NCBI GenBank assembly: GCA_024138025.1
Contig: JAMXBD010000013.1
Span: 1,178,001-1,242,000 of the forward strand
Origin: Combretum micranthum
Lineage: Eukaryota > Streptophyta > Magnoliopsida > Myrtales > Combretaceae
Direction of reading: 5' to 3'
DNA: 64,000 bases
In this document: piece by piece, positions 56,944 to 64,000 of the stretch
Layout: each line of letters begins with the position of its first letter
How positions within the stretch are numbered: position 1 is the stretch's first letter
Notes under the pieces: model-generated
Told to the model about the DNA's origin: nothing
Databases searched by the model: none
The model's input: only the letters and a program-made list of their open reading frames with translations
Program-made: the position numbers and the translations under genes

Positions 56944-58699
56944 AACCAGGTAAGAGATTCTTACACTTTGTACACTGGACTAACATGTATACACTCATCA
57001 TTCATATCTCAAGCATAATATCACCAAGTAAATAGTACAAAACCTAAGCTCATTCTTTAATTTGGTTTTTCCTGGTTTTTCCTTTTTTTCACCTTTTTCT
57101 TTGATTTTTTGCTTTTGTGTTTTTGTGTTTGTCACTCATGCATCCCCATTTGCAAATTGACTTGGATATACATTAAGGGAGCTCTTTATTCTTCCTTTTT
57201 TTTTTTTTTTTTTTACATATTTGCATTCCCTTCTTTAGATTGGATTTCATTTACATTTGCTTTGGGAGGGCCCCTTTTTTATTTTTTAATTTGTTTTTTA
57301 AAACTCACATGCATTCTCATTTACTTAAGGAGCTTTTTATTCCTCCCCTTTTACAATCATGACCAAGGGTCATGTGTCTCTCTTTTCTTTTTGTTTTACA
57401 TGCACAATATTTCTATCTAGGATAGCATTCAAGGCAAGCTCAAATTTTATACAATTTACATAACCATATTGAGCTTAAGAACTTCAAAGAAATTGGATAC
57501 ATATTAGTCAGCATAAAAATGCAAAATCTAATCCAAAATTAGTGACATTGCCTTAATTCTAAGTCTTCAAATCTTAAACTAAATGAAGAGTAACTAAACA
57601 AAGTAATGATTTCATGGCTTAACTTTAGAGAAGTGAGGAGTGTTCAACTCATGATCTCGTTCCAAGAAACACAAAAATAGCAAAATTTGGCCATGTTTTC
57701 TCTTTTCTTGTGAAAAATGCAGCTAGAAATTCCATTTTCAAAAAAAAAAAAAAAAATTTAGTGCACATGGGGTCAATATCAAGAATGGTGTAGATCAATT
57801 GCATACTCTTTCAACTCAGAAAAGTTGAGCCTATTCACATCAGCTCATTTCTCATACACAACATGCATGACTAGCAAAACAAGAGCACTACTCATCAATT
57901 ATGAGTACAACACAACAAGTCATGACATGTTCTACCTACATGGCTCATTCTCATTTTCCATTATTGCCCACAAATGACCAACAATCATCTCAATTCAATT
58001 TTTCACATCATAATTCTAGCAAGTAACAAGTCAACTCATAAAGACCAACATGCACTCAGGTTAACTCAATTGTATGCATGTATGACAAGCAATATAATTC
58101 ATGTCAACTCATTATCCAACCATACAAAGCGTAGCTCCCAACCTCAACTTAAAAATTTGCAATGTCCTCAACGTAAATTTAATGCACACGAATAAAAAGA
58201 AGGAGGTGAGGACTATAATGATGTCCTTGATTTAGGTTGAGTTATTGAGCTCCTTAGGTCATGACATGAGCTCGAGCTCATACAAGAACTCTCTCTCGGA
58301 TTGTGAGTTTGAACTCTTGGAACTAACCTGCACAAGAAACAAACATTTAAAGCAAAAGGATATTTTTCCCTTTTATTTGTCTTTTTTCATAAACTAACTC
58401 ATATTTACTAATTGTGGGTTGCCTCCCATATAGCACTTGGTTTAAAGTCCTCAACATGACTTTTCACCAATTTTGCTTCTTTCTTCATCCTAGATCTCTA
58501 GGATCCATTGCTCTTAAAGACTCTTTTGAGGTCTCTCCCTCAAATTAGTGCTTGAGGAGGTAGCCATTGACCTGAATTGGTTCCCCTATGTCTCCGTTGA
58601 TCTCTATAGCTTCATAAGGATAGACGTTAGTCACAACAAATGGTCCTAACCACCTCGACTTCAATTTGCTAAGAAATAGCTTTTGTCGAGAATTATACA

Positions 58700-59740
58700 G
58701 TAACACTTTTTTGCTCGACCTCAAACTCCTTATGAAAGATCTTCCTTGTAAATCCTTAAATTCTCATAAGCCTCATTCATGAACTCCTCCATTTCATTCA
58801 ATTGGAACAATCTATGAGGCTCGGCTACTTTTCTGTCAAAGTTCAAAAACTTTATTGCCTAATACGCCTTATGCTCTAGTGCAACAATGAGATGACATGT
58901 TTACCAAACACTATCCAATGCGGGGACATGCCAATGGAATTTTTGTAGGCAATTTGGTAAGCTCAAAGTACATCATCAAGCTTAAGTGACCAATCCTTAC
59001 TAGATGAGGTCATAGTCTTTTCTAGAATGCACTTGAGCTCTCTATTAGACAATTCGACCTAACAACTTGTCTGTGGGTGATAAGGTGTAGCTGTCTTATG
59101 CTTCATTCCATACTTAGCAAGTAAATTATAAAATTGTTTGTAGCAGAAGTGAGTTCCGCTATCACTTATGATAGCTCTTGGAGTTTCAAACCTGTTAAAG
59201 ATAATTTCTCTTGAGGAACTTGAGTACATCTCATGTGTCATTAGTGGATAAAGCAACTGCTTCCACGCACTTTCTCACATAATCAATTGCTACCAAGATG
59301 TACTTATTCTGGAAGGATGAACGGAAAGGACTAATGAAGTCAATCCCTCATATGTCAAACAGCTCTATTACTAGGATCCCTTGTTATGGCATCCCATTTC
59401 TCCTTGATATATTTTTTGACGTTTGGTAGTCCTTACATAACAACACAAATGCACGATAATCCTTAAATAAGGTCAGCCAATAGAATCCACATTCTAAAAC
59501 TTTAGCTACCATCCTCTCTACACTAAAGTGGCCACCAGCTTCTCAATTGTGGTAGTAGGTCAATATGTCTTGATTTTCACACTCAGGTACACATCGGTGA
59601 ATGACCTGGTCAGCATAGCTCCTATAGAGGTATGGCTCATCCCAAAAGTAATGGTGAGCATCATCCCATAATGTCTTCTTCTTTTGAGATCCAATCTCAT
59701 GAGATAGCACACCATTAGCCAGGTAGTTCATTAGGTTGGC
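58700..59740 (-). pseudogene. Athila-like integrase remnant
   Basis: 59543-59731 reads WDDAHHYFWDEPYLYRSYAD and RCVPECENQDILTYYHN, the region leading into the integrase zinc domain. 59059-59256 reads PRAIISDSGTHFCYKQFYNL and MKHKTATPYHPQT, the core around the second catalytic Asp (ISDxGTHF). Further fragments continue to about 58700 in changing frames. Integrase would insert the cDNA; here it is not translatable. Confidence 0.85.
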
Positions 59741-60019
59741 ATACCAAGGACATCCCTAAAGGTCATTGCATAGAGCTACTCATCAGGGAAGACCTCATTT
59801 ATAGGCAGGTCATCTTTCTTATTTTGAATCCTTGAAAGATGATCAGCTACTCGATTTTCAGATTCCTTTTTATCTCTTATCTTTAGGTCAAACTCTTGTC
59901 TCTTGTAACAGCAAAATCTACCTAATGAGTCTTGGCTTGGCATCTGCATTTGTCAAAAGGTATTTAAGTGTTGAGTGGTCAAGATATACTATGACCTTGG
60001 AGCCTATTAGATATGACCT

Positions 60020-60310
60020 AAACTTTTCAAATGCAAACACTACTGCTAGCAACCTTTTCTCCGTGTTGGCATAGTTGCATTAAGCATTATTCAATATCTT
60101 ACTAGCATAGTACATAGTCTGAAAAACTCTGTTCTTTCTTTGACCTAATATTACTCCTACAACTAGGTTGCTTGCATCATACATAAGCTCAAATGGTGAG
60201 CTCCAATCAGGACCTACTATTACTGGTACCGAAGTCAACTTCTCTTTTAGTAGCTCAAAAGCTTTTAAACATGACTCATCAAACACAAATGGAGCATCTT
60301 TCTCTAACAA
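60020..60310 (-). pseudogene. Athila-like RNase H remnant
   Basis: 60080-60310 reads FVFDESCLKAFELLKEKLTS, PFELMYDASNLVVGVILGQR and TMYYASKILNNA. This is the RT thumb/RNase H junction of gypsy elements with the catalytic Asp in YDAS. The frame breaks after 60080. Confidence 0.85.
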
Positions 60311-60586
60311 AGTACAAAGAGGTCAGGATACCTTGAAGAAGTCTTTAATAAACTCCTATAAAAACTTACATGACCAAGGAAGCTTCTACTCCTTTCACGT
60401 TTACTAGTAGAGGTAGCTTTACTATGACCTCAACTTTGGCCTTATCCACCTCAATTCCTCTACTTCGAGATCTTGTGGCTGAGCATAATTCCTTCTTGCA
60501 CCATAAAATGATACTTCTCCCAATTCAACACTAGGCGAGTATCCTTGCACCTCCTCAACAAAAATGACAAATTCTCTAGACAACTC

Positions 60587-61441
60587 TCAAAAGAAAAAGC
60601 CAAATACAGAGAAGTCATTCATGAAGACCTCAATGCATTTCTCGATCATATATGAGAAAATCTTCATCATACGTCTTTGAAATGTGGCAGGTACATTACA
60701 TAAGATAAGCCACATGGCATGCATCTGAATGCAAATGTACCATATGGATAGGTAAAGGTGGTCTTCTCTTGATCTTCTAAGGCGATGTGTATCTAGTTTT
60801 AGCCTGAGTACCAATTAAGAAAGCAATAGTATTCATGACTTGCTAGTCTCTTTAATATATGATCTACGAAGGGTAAGGGAAAGTGATCCTTTCTCATGCC
60901 ATCATTCAACTTTCTATAGTTAATACATATCCTCCATCTGGTCACATTTTGGTTCGGTATCATTCATCTCATTCTTCACCACTGTCATATCACCTTTCTT
61001 GGGCACTACTTGAAATGGGCTTACCCATTGGCTATCTGAGATAGGATATATGACCTCCACATCTAGAAGCATCATAACCTCCTTCTTCAAGATTTCCTTT
61101 AAAGGAGGGTAAAGTCTTCTTTGTGGCTAGACCTTTGGATTAGACTTAGCCTTCATGAGAATTCCACGAGTACAAACTGAATGATATATCCCTTTTATGT
61201 CTGTAATGGTCCACCCAATAGCTTCTTTATGCTCCTTTAATACTTCGATTAGTTGGTTTTCTTGTTTAGATGTGAGCTCGGTAGCTATTATGATTGGGAG
61301 TGTCTCATTCTCACCTAAGAACATATATTTGAGGTGAGGTGGTAATTGTTTGAGCTTGAGGTTGGGTGGCTCTAGCTCGAGCTTGAGCTCAGCTTGTTCT
61401 TGAATAGATGGGATCATTTTATATGAGCTGACCTCCTCCAA
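60587..61441 (-). pseudogene. Athila-like reverse transcriptase remnant
   Basis: 61127-61441 holds LPPHLKYMFLGENETLPIII and HKEAIGWTITDIKGI, the conserved entry into the RT of Athila/Tat elements. 60587-60814 holds VPATFQRRMMKIFSYMIEKC followed by EVFMNDFSVFG, where the catalytic pair in FMDDF has become FMNDF. The fingers region between them (about 60830-61120) survives only in fragments. The intact enzyme copies genomic RNA into cDNA. Confidence 0.88.
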
Positions 61442-61699
61442 CTCCTCAAAGGGTTATGACCTCAACCATAGCCCTGCTATACTCTCACTCAATGTCTCTT
61501 GGACCATCTCTTCTTTAATTTGAGCTCCTTCCAAGTTCAGGTTGGGCACTTCCTCAAGATCACTATCTTCCTCATTTATGATCTCTTTACGACCTTAGTC
61601 ATCGAGCTCATCTTCACTATCAATGCCATCCAGCTCATCTTCTTCATCACCTCTCCATTCTAACACCAGCTTTTCATACTCAGCTCATATTCTCTTCTT

Positions 61700-62306
61700 T
61701 TGAACTCATCTACTAGTTGGTCGACTATGTCTACATGGTAACATGTGTCACCAACTCCTAGATATTTTAGAGCTCGAAAAACACTAAAAGTGACCTGCTC
61801 ATCTAATCCTCAAAGGTCATTTTACCTCTTTCCATATCAATCGTAACCTTCTTAGTAGCTACAAAAGGTCGACCCAAAATCAAGGGTATTTCTTAATCTT
61901 CCTCCATATCTAACACAATGAAATTAGCTAGAAAAATAAATTTATCCACTTTCACTAAGACATCTTCTACTATGCCTCTTAGTCATCTAATACTTTGATC
62001 TACCAATTGCAAACAAATGGAGGTCGGCTTATACTCTCTTATCTTCAATTTCTTGAAGATAATGTAGGGCATGAGATTGATACTTGCCCCTAAATCACAT
62101 AAGTCTTTTTTAAAGTAGGAATCTCCAATAATGCAAGGTATAGTGAAACCACCGAGGTCTTTTAATTTAAGAGGTACACTATTTTGGAGAGTAGCCTCAC
62201 ATCCTTCTGTCACCATTACATTCTCATGATCTGTTATCTTCCTCTTCTTTGTAAGAATCTCCTTCATAAACTTAGCATAAGAGGGCATATGCTCTATTAC
62301 TTCCAT
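61700..62306 (-). pseudogene. Athila-like aspartic protease remnant
   Basis: 61983-62306 reads MPSYAKFMKEILTKKRKITD, FTIPCIIGDSYFKKDLCDLG and ASINLMPY, the protease active-site region (DLGA) and its usual approach. After a stop near 61983 the expected DKFIF...FIVLDMEED continuation runs on to about 61850. It would cleave the polyprotein. Confidence 0.85.
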
Positions 62307-62776
62307 AAATGGGATGTTGATCTAGAGCTTCTTAAATACTTCCACAAATTTAGAGAATTAGTAGTCTAGCTGCTGCTAGTTCAATCTTTGTTGAAATGGA
62401 ATAGGTGGAACATAAGGCTTTACTTTTGACTTCTTCTTTTCGAGCTCATCAATCTTATCTTTCCCTTTGTCATTCTTTATGGCCTGCTCCTTCTCTTTCT
62501 GTTTCTACTACCAGCTCACCTCTATAAGGTCATTCCAACTCTGTTCCACTTTTGAAAATGATTGCCTTCACTTCTTCCTTAGGATTTTTCTAAGTGTTGC
62601 TGGGCAAAGCACCTTAAGGTCAACTACTCAAGGACTCAACTAAGAAATTAGCTTGCTTTGGCAAATTTTGAATCATGGTCTTTAACTCTGACACTTTTTG
62701 CTCTAGCTCTTTTACTCTCTTAGATTTACTGTTATTCTGACCTCTACCCGTTTGCATGAAATTTCCTTGAGGAAAT

Positions 62777-63830
62777 CTAGGTAGGAATGCTCCTATCAGG
62801 ATAGTAGCAATTTTGTTGGTATCTCATGCTTGGAGTGTATGAGCTCGGATACGAGTCTATCCTTTCAACTCCTCTATTGAAGTTGTTCACATAGTTCATC
62901 TCCTCTAAAGCAACATTTGAGCTAGATGGACAGCTCATAGTTGGTACTTGGCTCAACCCCCCTTTATGACCTCCTCCATGACATGAATTCATCCTTGTAG
63001 TGCTTAGGCTTACCCTTTGGCTCATCATCGAGTTAGGAAGAGTAGAAACTTGAGCTGTGAGCTGAGTTAGAGGGTTGATTTCATTCATCGTAGCCACTCT
63101 CTTAGGCATAGGTCTCTCATTTTGCTAACCAAATGAATTGGTAGCGATCTCCTCAAATAGCTCTAGTGCTTGGTCTAGGATTTGCTCCATCAAATTTCCA
63201 CTAATGATGCATCAACCATAATTCTCAATTAGAATCCCAGCCCATAGTAGAAAATATGCACTAGTATGTGATTGGGAATTCCATGATGAGGACATCTTCT
63301 CAATAGGTCCTTGAATCTTTCCTATGTCTCGTATAGTATTTCTTTATCATATTGTCGAAACATGTTGATCTCACTTCTCAATTGGGCGGTCTTAGCTGGA
63401 GGAAAATACTTTGTCAAAAAATTTTGAGCTAACTGCTCCTAACTTGTAATTGAGCTCGGTGGGAGTGAGTTCAACCAACTCCTAGCCTTATCCTTTAGAG
63501 AGAATGGGAACAAGAAGAGTCTAATAGCATCTTCTGAGACTCCATTGCTATTAAGAGTAGCACGGATGTGAAGAATGTTTATGTTGTGCTCATTTAGGTC
63601 TTCATTAGGTCCTTCTCTAAATTGATTGACCTAGACCATCTATATGAGAGATGGTTTGAGTTCAAACTATTGGCTTGAATTGTTGCCCACACAATTGTAG
63701 GTGCTAATCTATCTACTAAGGGCACATAGTACTCCCAAAGTTGTCTTTCCTCCTCATGTCCACTACCTCCATTGACTTCAATCAACATTTCATTATCATT
63801 ACCACCTTCCATGGCTCTGATCTACTCTAA
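62777..63830 (-). pseudogene. Athila-like gag remnant
   Basis: 63594-63812 starts MEGGNDNEMLIEVNG and has YYVPLVDRLAPTIVWATIQA. Past a stop, other frames give the gag core (NGVSEDAIRLFLFPFSLKDK, ARSWLNSLP at about 63440-63560). 62777-63109 carries a changed zinc-knuckle region (CHGGGHKGG...SCP, first cysteine lost) and VNNFNRG...YTPSMRYQQN. Gag would form the particle; this copy is broken. Confidence 0.82.
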
Positions 63831-64000
63831 ACCTATATGTCTTGCTCTCAACTGGCGTTTGAATGTTCTTTCAATCTCTAGGTTGAAGAGGAATGCCAAG
63901 TCTGGTACCCTCTCACCTGACATACACTAGAAGCAAGTACAAGTTAGAGCACGTTTATATATTCAAATTTTTATGGGTTTTTAACAAAAGCTTCATATCT

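Larger units (their letters stand above)
55824..58400 (-). other. 3' non-coding part of the Athila-like element
   Basis: Between the polypurine tract and the integrase remnant. No env-like ORF is recognisable. It contains the 217-bp duplication with a LINE fragment (56134-56943), T-rich tracts and a smaller duplicated phrase (aaggagct-tttattc at about 57178 and 57327). Confidence 0.5.
55808..64000 (-). mobile_element. Athila-like Ty3/gypsy retrotransposon, internal region (continues past the window)
   Basis: From the right edge leftwards on the minus strand: gag, protease, reverse transcriptase, RNase H, integrase, non-coding tail, polypurine tract, LTR. This is the gypsy order. CDLGASINLMP in the protease and LGENETLPIII in the RT N-terminus point to the Athila/Tat group. 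Every domain is broken by stops or frameshifts. The 5' LTR lies beyond 64000. Confidence 0.88.

Noticed and set aside
57109..57420. 103-codon plus-strand hydrophobic ORF as a membrane protein
   Set aside because: Phe/Leu-rich frame through poly-T tracts in the non-coding tail of the Athila element, antisense to it.
1..64000. Bacterial, organellar or viral origin of the window
   Set aside because: GT-AG introns, plant-specific transposon families and AT-rich non-coding DNA show plant nuclear DNA; no operons, phage genes or organelle genes are seen.

Overview
This window looks like nuclear DNA of a flowering plant, probably a eudicot. It is AT-rich, has GT-AG introns, and is built almost entirely of nested plant transposable elements: CACTA, hAT, L1-type LINE, Athila-like gypsy, a Copia LTR, a Cassandra TRIM and several MITE families. 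I see no bacterial-style genes or operons, no CRISPR and no rRNA operon. I cannot name the species.

Layout. 1-3432: long LTR-like sequence cut by the window edge. 3.6-7.7 kb: decayed hAT element with a minus-strand transposase pseudogene, interrupted by a hAT MITE. 8.2-17.7 kb: non-coding DNA with a cluster of MITEs, local duplications and a degraded LTR element. 18026-35071: one CACTA (En/Spm) element of about 17 kb with matching CACTA termini and a 3-bp ATT target duplication. It carries a frameshifted TNP2-like transposase, an almost intact 10-exon TnpA/Ptta-like gene, a subterminal repeat array, a tRNA-Val-like sequence and a captured, decayed piece of a GASA/Snakin gene.

35.49-47.75 kb: one plus-strand L1-type LINE split by three younger insertions, each with its own target duplication: a 4.4-kb hAT element, a complete Cassandra TRIM with 5S rRNA-like LTRs, and a 0.7-kb Copia LTR piece. 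Removing them leaves about 6.3 kb, a normal L1 length. The hAT element has lost the start of its transposase and carries two host-gene fragments there: the 5' half of a probable CYSTM-type gene and an exon resembling a plastid transit peptide.

48-52.9 kb: the only stretch that may hold a resident gene. Two minus-strand exon-like ORFs (52385-52541 and 50857-51180) have plausible splice sites but no family I recognise. 52.9-64 kb: a minus-strand Athila-like gypsy element with its 3' LTR, polypurine tract, integrase, RNase H/RT, protease and gag remnants, all broken. Its LTR lies just upstream of the possible resident gene on the same strand.

Most coding capacity is dead transposon protein. The notable content is host-gene fragments carried by two different DNA transposons, and a readable order of nested insertions.
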